From assembly GCA_002721725.1 (NCBI GenBank), contig PBLK01000005.1, positions 95,239 to 145,363 of the forward strand: a stretch of 50,125 nucleotides of DNA. Direction: 5' to 3'. Shown piece by piece: positions 10,586 through 19,008 of this stretch. The notes beneath the pieces were generated by a model. That model saw only the letters and a program-made list of their open reading frames with translations. It did no database searches and was not told where the DNA came from. How positions within the stretch are numbered: the first letter of the stretch is position 1; each line of letters begins with the position of its first letter. The DNA comes from Rhodobiaceae bacterium. GTDB taxonomy: Bacteria; Pseudomonadota; Alphaproteobacteria; RS24. A program made the position numbers and the translations under genes.

Positions 10586-11662
10586 CTATTTGCTTAGTTC
10601 AATCATGCGCTCGACAGCGGCGCGCGCCTTATCAGCAATCTCAGGATCAACGATAATTTCAGTTCGGTTGAGCACCATCGCTTCCAGCACTTTAGGCAGG
10701 GTAATCTGTTTCATATGCGGGCATAGATTGCACGGGCGGACAAAATTCACTTGCGGGTTTTCGACCGCAATATTGTCGCTCATCGAGCATTCCGTCACCA
10801 TCATCACGCGCTCCGGCTGATTGTCAGTGACCCATTTTATCATGGCTGAGGTCGAGCCGGAAAAATCCGCTTCGTCCAGCACATCGGGTTTGCATTCAGG
10901 ATGGGCAATGATTTTCAGGCCTGGATCATCTTCGCGATATTGCAGCAATTCTTCCGCCGTGAATAATTCATGCACTTCGCAGCGGCCCTTCCAGGCAATC
11001 ACATCAACATCGGCTTCGCGGGCAACATTTTGCGCCAAATATTCATCCGGAATACACAAGACGCGGTCGCTACCCATGCCATTTACGATTTTCACCGCAT
11101 TGGAAGAGGTGCAGCACACATCGCTTTCGGCTTTCACCGCAGCCGATGTGTTGACATAGGTAACAATAGGCACACCGGGGTAGGCTTCGCGCAAAGCGCG
11201 CACATCTTGCGCGGTAATCGATTCTGCCAGCGAACAACCGGCCCCCATATCGGGAATAAGCACGGTTTTTTGGGGATTAAGCAATTTCGAGGTTTCGGCC
11301 ATGAAATGCACGCCGCATTGGACAATCATATCGCCCTCGGCTTTTGCCGCTTCAACCGCCAATTGCAAGCTGTCGCCAACGACATCTGCAATGCAGTGAA
11401 AAATTTCCGGTGTTTGATAGTTATGTGCCAAGATCGCTGCATTTTTCTGTCTTTTCAGCTCGTTAATGGCCTGGATATAAGGTGCAAAAAACGGCCATTC
11501 GACCGATGGAATAACGCTTTTGACGCGCTCATAAAGCGGTGCCATATCACGCGCCAAACCGTCGGAATAGGTGATATCCATTTCCTCCAAAATGCGTGCT
11601 CCGCTTTTTCCTGGCGGCGCGGTCATGGCGTGGTCAATTAAGCTTTCACTGGCAGTAAACAT
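10586..11662 (-). CDS. nadA: Quinolinate synthase
   Basis: NadA condenses iminoaspartate with dihydroxyacetone phosphate to give quinolinate, using a [4Fe-4S] cluster. The 358-residue protein shows [22 protein letters not shown] near residue 100 and the three cysteine regions expected to hold the cluster: [20 protein letters not shown] and [18 protein letters not shown] and [10 protein letters not shown] are further conserved blocks. A strong ribosome site (AAGGGAAG) lies just before the ATG. A 19-bp near-palindrome sits 14 bases upstream of the start (11677-11695) and is a likely operator for the regulator encoded next to it. It is the first gene of nadABC. Confidence 0.97.
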   Translation of the reverse strand: MFTASESLIDHAMTAPPGKSGARILEEMDITYSDGLARDMAPLYERVKSVIPSVEWPFFAPYIQAINELKRQKNAAILAHNYQTPEIFHCIADVVGDSLQLAVEAAKAEGDMIVQCGVHFMAETSKLLNPQKTVLIPDMGAGCSLAESITAQDVRALREAYPGVPIVTYVNTSAAVKAESDVCCTSSNAVKIVNGMGSDRVLCIPDEYLAQNVAREADVDVIAWKGRCEVHELFTAEELLQYREDDPGLKIIAHPECKPDVLDEADFSGSTSAMIKWVTDNQPERVMMVTECSMSDNIAVENPQVNFVRPCNLCPHMKQITLPKVLEAMVLNRTEIIVDPEIADKARAAVERMIELSK

Positions 11663-11676
11663 ATTCTTCCCTTATT

Positions 11677-11695
11677 TATACTCAAAATGAGCATA
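11677..11695 (-). promoter_or_regulatory. Candidate NadQ operator upstream of nadA
   Basis: Bases 11677-11695 read TATACTCA-AAA-TGAGCATA: two 8-base arms with one mismatch around a 3-base centre. It lies 14 bases before the nadA start codon, where a bound protein would block initiation or early elongation. The gene for a NAD-type regulator ends about 70 bases upstream. What is seen is the palindrome and its position; that it binds NadQ is inferred. No clean -10/-35 pair could be assigned with confidence in this gap, though AT-rich elements (TATAAA, ATTATAA on the minus strand) are present. Confidence 0.55.
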
Positions 11696-11761
11696 ATTGA
11701 GTGGTTATAATATGGGGGAGCGGCGGCGAAAAGCAAGCGCAAATGAATAAGTCGGATGCGT

Positions 11762-12712
11762 CTATGGGGCGCGACTGGTTTTTCGCCCGCCCGAGACACG
11801 TAATCCGGCCAGTGGCCGGTCTGCACGATTGCCATGCCGGAAGCGGAATAATTCAGCCGGGCGGCCTCGCGCACGATTGGTTTCACCGGTCGCTTCAACA
11901 AAGCCCGACTTTTCCACAAGGCGACGAAAATTTTGCTTATGCAGCGATGCGCCAATAACCAATTCGGTGGTTTCTTGTAGCGCCCGTAAAGTAAAGCGGT
12001 CAGGCACCAGATCAAACAGCACTGGGCGATATTTCAGTTTGCCCCGCAAACGCCCCAAAGCGGTGGCCAATATGCGTCGATGGTCAAGCTGCATCGGCGC
12101 ACCCAATGCCATTTGCGGCGGTGGCGTGATGCGCCCGTCTCGGGCTGCTTCTTCAATAAGACCAGCCTGATAAAGCAACTCATAGCGCTCCAGCACAAAT
12201 TCTTCATCCCATTGTGCTTCACTTCGGCCAAAGGCTAGCCGCACGCGTTCAGCGGCATGGTCATGCTGTCCCAGCCAATTATCAAGCGCTGGTAAAATTA
12301 CGGCGTCGAGCACATCGGGCCGCCCGTTGCGCCAATCCTCCCAAGGAAAATGACGATAGAGATTGTCCCACGCGCCGCCACCCGCATCTTCGGCGCGCGC
12401 CAATGCCAAATAGCCGACCGACACGACATGACGCTCATCGCTTTCTCCGCTGCGATAACGCCCTTGATCGGCAAATGTGTAAAGCTGCTCGACATGGGCC
12501 AAATCAACCCCCACTTGTTCGCGCACCCACTGGCGCAGGCTGATTTCCATCGTTCGGTGGCGGTCGGGCATGAACGGGCCAAACGGTAAACGCTTAGCGC
12601 TTTTGCCGGCATCTTCCAGTGCGCGAAATTGCAGCTCGCCCTCATGTGCCCGCAAAATCGCGGTGCTGATGTCGATTAAAATATCCGTGTTGCCGCTGTC
12701 ACTCATCGGCAT
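11762..12712 (-). CDS. nadQ: NadQ/NrtR-type regulator of NAD biosynthesis
   Basis: The 316-residue protein matches the family annotated as the NAD regulator of Alphaproteobacteria (NadQ, related to NrtR). Its N-terminal two-thirds resemble a degenerate Nudix domain (residues about 10-200) with no intact Nudix box GX5EX7REUXEE visible, so it probably senses a nucleotide rather than hydrolysing one. The C-terminal third (about 222-295) is a winged-helix block (KYRPVLFDLVPDRFTLRALQ, then a helix ending RGRPAELFRF) like that of NrtR. The nearest genes downstream are nadABC, its expected targets. Start codons at 12712 and 12706 are both possible, and neither has a good ribosome site. It begins 9 bases after the ketoacyl synthase gene, suggesting co-transcription. 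Confidence 0.8.
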   Translation of the reverse strand: MPMSDSGNTDILIDISTAILRAHEGELQFRALEDAGKSAKRLPFGPFMPDRHRTMEISLRQWVREQVGVDLAHVEQLYTFADQGRYRSGESDERHVVSVGYLALARAEDAGGGAWDNLYRHFPWEDWRNGRPDVLDAVILPALDNWLGQHDHAAERVRLAFGRSEAQWDEEFVLERYELLYQAGLIEEAARDGRITPPPQMALGAPMQLDHRRILATALGRLRGKLKYRPVLFDLVPDRFTLRALQETTELVIGASLHKQNFRRLVEKSGFVEATGETNRARGRPAELFRFRHGNRADRPLAGLRVSGGRKTSRAP

Positions 12713-12721
12713 AGGGTAGGC

Positions 12722-13846
12722 TTATCCGGCGCGGCGCACAATAACGCTGCCGGCTGAATAACCGGCACCAAAACTACAAATTACTCCCATTTCACCAGCT
12801 TTAAAATCATCCTTATGTTTATGAAAAGCGATGATTGAACCAGCTGAACTGGTATTTGCATACTCGTCCAATACCGTTGGCTGATCATCTTCGTTCGGGT
12901 CATAGCCCAGCACCTTTTTGGCGATGAAATCATTCATATTGCGATTGGCCTGGTGCAGCCACATGCGCCGCAAGCCTGATGCTTGCAGATTATTATCGGC
13001 CAAATGGTCGGTGATAAGCTGCGCCACCATAGGCGATACTTCGCGGAACACTTTGCGGCCTTCTTGAATGAAAAGCTTGTCATCATCATCGCGGTTTTCC
13101 GGCGCGGTGCGGTTGAGGAAGCCGAAATTATTACGAATATTGTTTGAGAATTTGGTCACCAAGCGTGTATCGACAATCTCAAAGCCCTGTTTGTTTTTGG
13201 CAACTTCGGCATCTTCCAAAATCACCGCTGTCGCGACATCGCCGAAAATAAAATGGCTGTCGCGGTCGCGGAAATTGAGATGGCCGGAACAGACTTCCGT
13301 ATTCAGCATCATCACCCGCTTGGCGCTGCCCGAGCGGATCATGTCATAGCCGGTTTGAATGCCGAAAGTGGCTGATGAGCAAGCGACATTCATATCAAAC
13401 GCGAACCCGTCAATGCTCAGCAAATCTTGTATCTCGATGGAAATGGCGGGATAGGCGCGCTGCAAATTGGCACAAGCGACCAGCACGGCATCAATATCAT
13501 TGGCTTCCAATTGCGCTTCTTTCAACGCTTGCTTGGCGGCATTAACGCCCATTTCAGCCAAAAGCGAAGGCTCGTCATTGCCGCGTTCGGGAATGCGCGG
13601 GCACATAATATCGGTATCCAGCACGCCCGCTTTGTCCATCACATAGCGGCTTTTAATGCCTGAGGCTTTTTCGATAAAGGCAACGCTGGACGGGGCTAGC
13701 GCTTCTATCTCGCCGGCCTCAATGGCGGCGGCATTGTCATTGTTGAATTTCTCGACATAGCCATTAAAGCTCTCAACCAGTTCTTCATTACTGATTGACT
13801 CCGCCGGCGTAAACAGACCGGTACCGGTCAAAATAACTTGGTTCAT
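12722..13846 (-). CDS. Beta-ketoacyl-ACP synthase III, long PA3286-like type
   Basis: This thiolase-fold condensing enzyme of 374 residues is longer than classical FabH (about 320) because of an N-terminal insertion (about residues 25-95, VEKFNNDNAAAIEAGEIEAL and following). The catalytic triad is visible: Cys in MNVACSSATFG, His in WLHQANRNMN and Asn in YANTSSAGS. The pattern closely resembles Pseudomonas PA3286, which is reported to condense octanoyl-CoA with malonyl-ACP and so divert beta-oxidation products into fatty acid synthesis; transfer of that specificity here is inference. The start is ATG at 13846 because a strong GGAGG precedes it; an in-frame extension to 13894 lacks one. It is the first gene of a run leading into nadQ. 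Confidence 0.85.
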   Translation of the reverse strand: MNQVILTGTGLFTPAESISNEELVESFNGYVEKFNNDNAAAIEAGEIEALAPSSVAFIEKASGIKSRYVMDKAGVLDTDIMCPRIPERGNDEPSLLAEMGVNAAKQALKEAQLEANDIDAVLVACANLQRAYPAISIEIQDLLSIDGFAFDMNVACSSATFGIQTGYDMIRSGSAKRVMMLNTEVCSGHLNFRDRDSHFIFGDVATAVILEDAEVAKNKQGFEIVDTRLVTKFSNNIRNNFGFLNRTAPENRDDDDKLFIQEGRKVFREVSPMVAQLITDHLADNNLQASGLRRMWLHQANRNMNDFIAKKVLGYDPNEDDQPTVLDEYANTSSAGSIIAFHKHKDDFKAGEMGVICSFGAGYSAGSVIVRRAG

Positions 13847-13866
13847 CTGAAACCCTCCACAATCCG

Positions 13867-13894
13867 ATAGTAAACTAGCATATTGCCGGCGCAA
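13867..13894 (-). promoter_or_regulatory. Possible sigma-70 promoter of the ketoacyl synthase gene
   Basis: On the minus strand TTGCGC (13894-13889) and TACTAT (13872-13867) are separated by 16 bases, which would place the transcript start near 13860, just before the GGAGG ribosome site. Each hexamer matches the consensus at only four positions, so this is a weak call. Confidence 0.3.
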
Positions 13895-13916
13895 GGCGAC
13901 AGTTAGGGCGTGGTTT

Positions 13917-13935
13917 TGACGTCACATTGAGTGAC
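13917..13935. promoter_or_regulatory. Overlapping small dyads upstream of the ketoacyl synthase/nadQ run
   Basis: TGACGTCA (13917-13924) is a perfect 8-base palindrome and overlaps GTCAC-ATTGA-GTGAC (13921-13935), an inverted repeat with perfect 5-base arms. They lie 23-41 bases upstream of the candidate -35 of the ketoacyl synthase gene and 20 bases beyond the end of ygfZ. The position would suit an activator site; no factor is assigned and chance occurrence is possible. Confidence 0.3.
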
Positions 13936-13954
13936 ATTTTGTTACGAAACGGCG

Positions 13955-14764
13955 CTATAGGATGGCGATGTCGGCGTTATTCAGCGTCAGCTTTTCGGTT
14001 TTTGCATCTTTGCGGATAAGCGCGAGGCCGAGCATCTCACGGCGTGCCACCAATTCGCCGCCGACGCGTTGCGCGTCGCCATTGCCTGCCATCAGCTTGT
14101 CGCCGCTTGCCCCGACCGCTTGTGACAGAACAATCGGGTAAAGCTTTTTGCGCAAACTGCCTTTGCGATGGGTACGCGAGGTTACTTCTTGGCCGACAAA
14201 ACACCCTTTTTGAAAGTCAATGGCCTGCATATCGGCAAACCCGTATTCGAGGGGGAAAACACCGCCCGGCGGCATTTCCATTGCCCCTTGCGGGACGCCG
14301 CATCGCATGCGATTGGCGTGCCAATCATCAGCGCTTTTTTCGGGCAGGACAATGTCGGGCGATGCGCTGAAAAACCCGCGCAATCCCAAGCCGTCATTGC
14401 GCGGGTCTTCGTAAAATTCGCTCATTGGTGGGCAGGGTAGGCCGTCTTCCTGCCACAGTGCATGGATATGCAAATCGGTCGCCTCAATCGTCACATCGGC
14501 GCGCAATTTATACAGCGATAATTTTTTCGCCAGCGCTTCGGCCTCAGCCGCTTCGCAATCAATCAGCAGCGCGTCTTCCTCAACATAAACCAGAAAATCA
14601 TAGAGCAGCTTGCCTTGCGGGGTCAGTAAAGCGGCCATCACGCATGCGCCGTTTTGTGGTCGCGCAACATCTTGCGTCACCAGATTTTGCATAAAATCAA
14701 TGCGGTCATTGCCACCGATGCGCAGCACGGCACGGTCGGTGAGCAGCGCGTGGAAAATGCTCAT
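13955..14764 (-). CDS. ygfZ: YgfZ/GcvT-like folate-binding Fe-S maintenance protein
   Basis: YgfZ (relative of IBA57) binds tetrahydrofolate and helps maintain or repair certain Fe-S enzymes. The 269-residue protein has DRIDFMQNLVTQDV near residue 20, LLTPQGKLLYDFLVY near 46 and the family signature KGCFVGQEVTSRTH near residue 190, whose Cys is the conserved one. The start at 14764 (MSIFHALLTD) is chosen because the conserved region begins at once; longer in-frame readings run into the antisense of the neighbouring gene. The neighbour at 14850 is divergent, leaving 85 bases for both promoters. The nadA product downstream is itself an Fe-S enzyme, but no functional link is implied. Confidence 0.88.
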   Translation of the reverse strand: MSIFHALLTDRAVLRIGGNDRIDFMQNLVTQDVARPQNGACVMAALLTPQGKLLYDFLVYVEEDALLIDCEAAEAEALAKKLSLYKLRADVTIEATDLHIHALWQEDGLPCPPMSEFYEDPRNDGLGLRGFFSASPDIVLPEKSADDWHANRMRCGVPQGAMEMPPGGVFPLEYGFADMQAIDFQKGCFVGQEVTSRTHRKGSLRKKLYPIVLSQAVGASGDKLMAGNGDAQRVGGELVARREMLGLALIRKDAKTEKLTLNNADIAIL

Positions 14765-14849
14765 GTGCAAGATGTGCGCCCGAAAAGAAAAAATTTCAAC
14801 CCCAAAGCGTGACTGGCTTATCGGCGATGCGGGGCGTATAGTCAGATGG

Positions 14850-15764
14850 ATGGCACCGCGCAGCAATCTTATCATTCTGCCTTCCGACCGGCTTGATGCA
14901 TTTACCGCCACCGGCGTGTTGGCTGAATTATTGGCTTTTGAAGCAGCGCGCCCCGTCCATATTGTTACCCATGAAGATTTCGTGCCTTTTTTTGCCGATG
15001 CGCCGGCGCAATTACGCTTCATCACCCACCGGCGGGAAAACGGCAAAATGTCGACCATGCGATTGCTTGGTGAAGCGATGGGGCATAATTGGAACCGCGT
15101 CATTTCATTGACCGCAACGCGCCTGCCGTTTCTCCTATGGGCGCGTCATCGCCATCTTTATCGGTTTGCCGCTGGCGGCTATGCGCTGCCTGCCTTATTT
15201 GCAAATGACAAATTGCGTCCGCCACATATTTGGACACCTGACAAGCTGCATTTGGCCTTGCCGGAAACATTGGCACCCGACACGCCGTTGGTTGTACTGG
15301 CCTTATCCGAGAATAGCCGCACCGTTTGGGATTGGCGGCATTATGCCGAGTTGATCTGGCGTTTGTCCGACAGTATCGATGCCTTGCAGCAAGCCCATAT
15401 TGTCGTTTTAGCCCATCGCGATTGTGCGCTGGCTGACAGTTTGATGGAAAAAATACCGCCCGGGCAAATAAGCCGCTTTGATGATTTACCATTTGCCAAA
15501 CAAGGCGGTTTGATGCGCCGCGCGCGGCTGGTTATCGGCACGGACAGGCTGGCCATGCGCATGGCGGCCAGTCTCGGCACGGCGCTTGTGCTGCGCCTCG
15601 ACCGCGACGAGACAGCTGATGAAGGCCGACCCTATGGTCTTTATATCGGGCAAGATGCAGCGGAAGTGGCGCGTTATGTCGGGCGGCATTTGCCGCCTGT
15701 CGAAAGCACCGCGCTAGCGCTTGCAAAACAAAAGACAGAGGCTGACGGTTCTGCTATGAGTTGA
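14850..15764 (+). CDS. Glycosyltransferase family 9-like protein (ADP-heptosyltransferase-like)
   Basis: The 304-residue protein resembles GT9 enzymes, which add heptose or related sugars to lipopolysaccharide core at the inner face of the membrane. Seen are an N-terminal nucleotide-sugar-like beginning (SNLIILPSDRLDAFTATGVLAELL), a middle TPLVVLALSENSRTVWDWRHYAELI that looks like the GT9 substrate region, and the C-terminal ARLVIGTDRLAMRMAASLGTALVL, where GT9 proteins usually carry a TGPxHLA-like motif. The Asp/His of that motif are not both preserved, so activity is uncertain. The start is placed at 14850 (MAPRSNL), although a ribosome site is weak and longer readings overlap ygfZ. pyrC follows after 16 bases. 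Confidence 0.6.
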   Translation: MAPRSNLIILPSDRLDAFTATGVLAELLAFEAARPVHIVTHEDFVPFFADAPAQLRFITHRRENGKMSTMRLLGEAMGHNWNRVISLTATRLPFLLWARHRHLYRFAAGGYALPALFANDKLRPPHIWTPDKLHLALPETLAPDTPLVVLALSENSRTVWDWRHYAELIWRLSDSIDALQQAHIVVLAHRDCALADSLMEKIPPGQISRFDDLPFAKQGGLMRRARLVIGTDRLAMRMAASLGTALVLRLDRDETADEGRPYGLYIGQDAAEVARYVGRHLPPVESTALALAKQKTEADGSAMS

Positions 15765-15780
15765 AAAAAGCGAGTAAGTG

Positions 15781-17106
15781 ATGACGACAGAAAAATATGA
15801 TCTGATTATTTCCGGCGGCACCATTGCCGGCCCGGAAGGCACGCAAGAAGGCGATATCGCCATCAAGGACGAGCGCTTCGCGGCCATTGGTGATTTGGCC
15901 GATGCCGAGGCCGATGAGCGCCTTGATGTGTCGGGCCTGACCGTGCTGCCTGGCGTTATCGATACGCAAGTGCATTTTCGCGAACCCGGCCTCGAGCACA
16001 AGGAAGATTTGCAATCGGGCTCACTGGCCGCCGTTATGGGCGGGGTCACGGCCGTGTTTGAAATGCCCAATACCAAACCGCCAACCACCAATAAGGAAGC
16101 GATTGAAGATAAAGTAGCGCGCGGGCGCGACCGCATGCATTGCGATTTTGCATTTTATGTCGGTGGTACGCATGAAAATGCCGCCCAATTGCCTGAACTT
16201 GAGCGCATGGAGGGCATTTGCGGGGTCAAAGTCTTTATGGGCTCATCGACCGGCAATTTGCTGGTGCCCGATGATGATGGTGTCGGCGATATTTTGAAAC
16301 ATATTAACCGCCGCGCCGCGTTTCACAGCGAAGATGAATATCGCCTGCGCGAGCGCCGTCCGCTGGCCGAGACCGGCAATGTGCTGACGCATCCGGTTTG
16401 GCGCGATGAAGAGGCGGCGATTTCCTCAACCCGCCGTTTGATTAAGCTGGCGCGCGAAGCCAATCAACATATCCATGTGCTGCATGTGACGACGGAAGAA
16501 GAAATGCAAATGCTGGCCGCCAATCGGGATATTGTATCAGTGGAAGTAACGCCGCAGCATTTAACTTTGGCTGCGCCCGAGGCTTATGAAGAGATTGGCA
16601 CATTTGCGCAAATGAACCCGCCTATTCGCGAGGTGCGTCACCGCGCCGCGCTTTGGAAGGCGTTGGAGCAGGGCATCGTCGATGTTATCGGCTCCGACCA
16701 TGCGCCGCATACGCGCGAAGAGAAAGCCGAAGCCTATCCGCATTCACCGGCCGGCATGCCGGGTGTGCAAACCTTGCTGCCGCTCATGTTGGACCATATG
16801 GCGGAAGGTAAGTTATCGCTTGAGAAATTGGTAACGCTGACCAGCCTCAATGCGCAAAAACTTTTCGGCTTAAAAGAGAAGGGCGCGATTAAAATCGGTA
16901 ATCATGCCGATTTGACCTTTATCGATTTAAAGCGCAGCGAGACCATTACTGAAGACTGGATTGCGGCGCGCTGCGGCTGGTCACCCTTTACCGGCCGCAC
17001 CATTCGCGGCTGGCCGGTCGGCACAATGGTGCGCGGCACGCGCGTCATGTGGCAGGGCGAATTGACCGCGCCTGCCACCGGCCAACCTTGCCTTTTTGAT
17101 ATTTGA
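15781..17106 (+). CDS. pyrC: Dihydroorotase (class I)
   Basis: This enzyme cyclises carbamoyl-aspartate to dihydroorotate in pyrimidine synthesis. The 441-residue amidohydrolase shows DTQVHFREPG (metal-binding His pair) near residue 61, MPNTKPPTT near 97, KVFMGSSTGNL with the carboxylated Lys near 150, FHSEDEYRLRERRP near 182, HVLHVTT near 237 and IGSDHAPHTREEK near 303 with the catalytic Asp. Together these distinguish class I dihydroorotase from allantoinase and hydantoinase. A GTG at 15778 directly precedes the ATG; the ATG is preferred. The other pyr genes are not in the window. Confidence 0.93.
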   Translation: MTTEKYDLIISGGTIAGPEGTQEGDIAIKDERFAAIGDLADAEADERLDVSGLTVLPGVIDTQVHFREPGLEHKEDLQSGSLAAVMGGVTAVFEMPNTKPPTTNKEAIEDKVARGRDRMHCDFAFYVGGTHENAAQLPELERMEGICGVKVFMGSSTGNLLVPDDDGVGDILKHINRRAAFHSEDEYRLRERRPLAETGNVLTHPVWRDEEAAISSTRRLIKLAREANQHIHVLHVTTEEEMQMLAANRDIVSVEVTPQHLTLAAPEAYEEIGTFAQMNPPIREVRHRAALWKALEQGIVDVIGSDHAPHTREEKAEAYPHSPAGMPGVQTLLPLMLDHMAEGKLSLEKLVTLTSLNAQKLFGLKEKGAIKIGNHADLTFIDLKRSETITEDWIAARCGWSPFTGRTIRGWPVGTMVRGTRVMWQGELTAPATGQPCLFDI

Positions 17107-17123
17107 AGATTTAACGGGAGACG

Positions 17124-18107
17124 ATGATGTCTGATAGCTTTCGCGCCTTGCGGCTGAATAAAAATGATGACGGCCAGAGCCATGAATTTGTGGAGCTGTC
17201 GGAAGATGATTTGATGAAGGGCGATGTCACCATCGCCGTGTCGCACTCAACCTTAAATTATAAGGATGGGCTGGCCTTGACCGGTTCGTCACCTGTGGTG
17301 CGCGTCTGGCCGATGATACCGGGCATTGATTTTGCCGGCACGGTTGAAAAATCCGAGCACCCCGACTTTAAAGAAGGCGATGATGTGATTTTGAACGGCT
17401 GGGGGGTCGGAGAAACGCATTTTGGCGGCTATGCCGGAAAAGCGCGCGTTAAAGGCGATTGGCTGGTCAAGCGACCGGCTGCCATTTCAGCCGCGCAAAG
17501 CATGGCCATCGGTACGGCGGGATATACCGCCATGCTGTGCGTCATGGCTTTGGCCGATACGCCGACAGATGCCGGTGAAATTCTGGTCACCGGCGCGGCC
17601 GGGGGTGTTGGCTCGGTCGCTTTGGCGCTGCTGTCAAAACTCGGGTATCAGGCCGTCGCCTCTACCGGACGTATGGAAGAAGAAGCCTATTTGACCGGAC
17701 TGGGCGCATCGCGGGTGATTGAACGTAACACATTGTCCGAAAAGGGCCGTCCGTTGGATAAAGAGCATTGGGCCGGTGTCGTCGATGCGGTCGGCAGCTA
17801 CACTTTGGCCAATGCCATTGCGCAAACCAAATATGCCGGCACGGTTGCCGCTTGCGGTTTGGCACAAGGGCCGGACCTGCCCGCCACGGTGATGCCGTTT
17901 ATTCTGCGTGGCGTGACTTTGGCCGGTATTGATAGCGTTATGGCGCCGCGCGAAAAACGTGAAGCGGCATGGGCGCAATTGGCCGAGCATCTTGATTTAG
18001 CCAAGCTTGATGCCATGTCGAGCTTGGCGACATTGGATGATTTGCCCGATTTGGGTACCAAAATTCTTGCCGGTCAGACGCGCGGTCGTTTGATTGTGAC
18101 GCTTTAG
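17124..18107 (+). CDS. acuI: Acrylyl-CoA reductase AcuI/YhdH-type MDR oxidoreductase
   Basis: The 327-residue zinc-free medium-chain dehydrogenase belongs to the YhdH/AcuI group, which reduces toxic acrylyl-CoA to propionyl-CoA with NADPH. Visible are HSTLNYKDGLALTG near residue 43, PMIPGIDFAGTV near 65, GWGVGETHFGGYAGKARV near 93, the NADP-binding ILVTGAAGGVGSVALALL near 152 and LAGIDSVMAPREKREAAW near 272. This combination is characteristic of AcuI rather than generic quinone reductases. In marine Alphaproteobacteria AcuI is linked to DMSP breakdown, but no DMSP lyase or demethylase gene lies nearby. The start has a GGGAG ribosome site. Its stop shares 4 bases with the convergent SDR gene. 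Confidence 0.85.
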   Translation: MMSDSFRALRLNKNDDGQSHEFVELSEDDLMKGDVTIAVSHSTLNYKDGLALTGSSPVVRVWPMIPGIDFAGTVEKSEHPDFKEGDDVILNGWGVGETHFGGYAGKARVKGDWLVKRPAAISAAQSMAIGTAGYTAMLCVMALADTPTDAGEILVTGAAGGVGSVALALLSKLGYQAVASTGRMEEEAYLTGLGASRVIERNTLSEKGRPLDKEHWAGVVDAVGSYTLANAIAQTKYAGTVAACGLAQGPDLPATVMPFILRGVTLAGIDSVMAPREKREAAWAQLAEHLDLAKLDAMSSLATLDDLPDLGTKILAGQTRGRLIVTL

Positions 18108-18886
18108 AAAATCGAATAAGCGCCATCAATGACAAATAAATCGCCGGAATGATAGGCCGAGGCATTGGAGGTTAAATAGACCGCAATGCCGCCGAAATCT
18201 TCCGGCTCGCCCCAACGCCGTGCCGGTACACGCGAGATGACTTTGGTTTCAAAAACATCGCTGCCTTGCGCGCCTGCCGTCATATCGGTGGCAATCCAGC
18301 CGGGCAAAATCGCATTGGCACGCACGCCATAACGCGCATGTTCAACGGCGATGGATTTCATCATTGAGATGACCGCACCTTTCGTGGCGGCATAGTGCTG
18401 GTTGCGCGCCGCGCCCTCAATGGCGGCAAGGCTGGCAATACCAACCAATGAACCGCCCGGGTCGCCATTTTCGGCGCGCGTGACCATATGTTTGGCGGCA
18501 GCACGCAAGGTGAAAAACACGCCGTCAAGATTGACCGCCAAAACGTCGCGATAGGCATTTGTGTCCATATCGGCAAATGTGCCGGCTAGCTTGCCGATAC
18601 CGGCATTGGCAAAGACGCTGTCAACGCGGCCCATTTCTTTCACCGTATCTTCGAAGGCCGCATTGACGGCGGCTTCATCGGCAACATTGACATTCCACGC
18701 ATGCGTTTTCACGCCGAACCCGGATAATTCGGCAACCGCTTTTTCATTATTCGCTTCATTGGTGCCCCAAACCGCAATATCGGCACCCGATTGCGCCATA
18801 GCCGATGCCATACCCAGCCCGATGCCGCGATTGCCGCCGGTTACCAGTGCCACTTTCCCGGTTAAATCAAACGGTTGATAACTCAT
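18104..18886 (-). CDS. SDR family oxidoreductase
   Basis: The 260-residue classical short-chain dehydrogenase/reductase has the cofactor motif VTGGNRGIGLGMA near residue 15, the structural NAG (FANAGIGK) near 92, the catalytic Ser in GIASLAA near 150, and Tyr-Lys in YAATKGA near 166. Its C-terminal ends with the usual SGDLFVIDGAYS. The substrate cannot be inferred; family members act on alcohols, sugars and 3-oxoacyl groups. It converges on acuI with a 4-base overlap and is divergent from the DUF192 gene (about 120 bases apart). That gap shows no strong promoter. Confidence 0.85.
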   Translation of the reverse strand: MSYQPFDLTGKVALVTGGNRGIGLGMASAMAQSGADIAVWGTNEANNEKAVAELSGFGVKTHAWNVNVADEAAVNAAFEDTVKEMGRVDSVFANAGIGKLAGTFADMDTNAYRDVLAVNLDGVFFTLRAAAKHMVTRAENGDPGGSLVGIASLAAIEGAARNQHYAATKGAVISMMKSIAVEHARYGVRANAILPGWIATDMTAGAQGSDVFETKVISRVPARRWGEPEDFGGIAVYLTSNASAYHSGDLFVIDGAYSIF

Positions 18887-19008
18887 GAAAATCTCCCTGT
18901 TTCCGCCCTATTTGCATGTCACTATATCGGCTCTGCCGCATAAGAAAAGGCCTGAAATCGACCGCCGCAGCTTTTGACCTGAACGAGTTGGAGTGGCACT
19001 GTGCTGTC

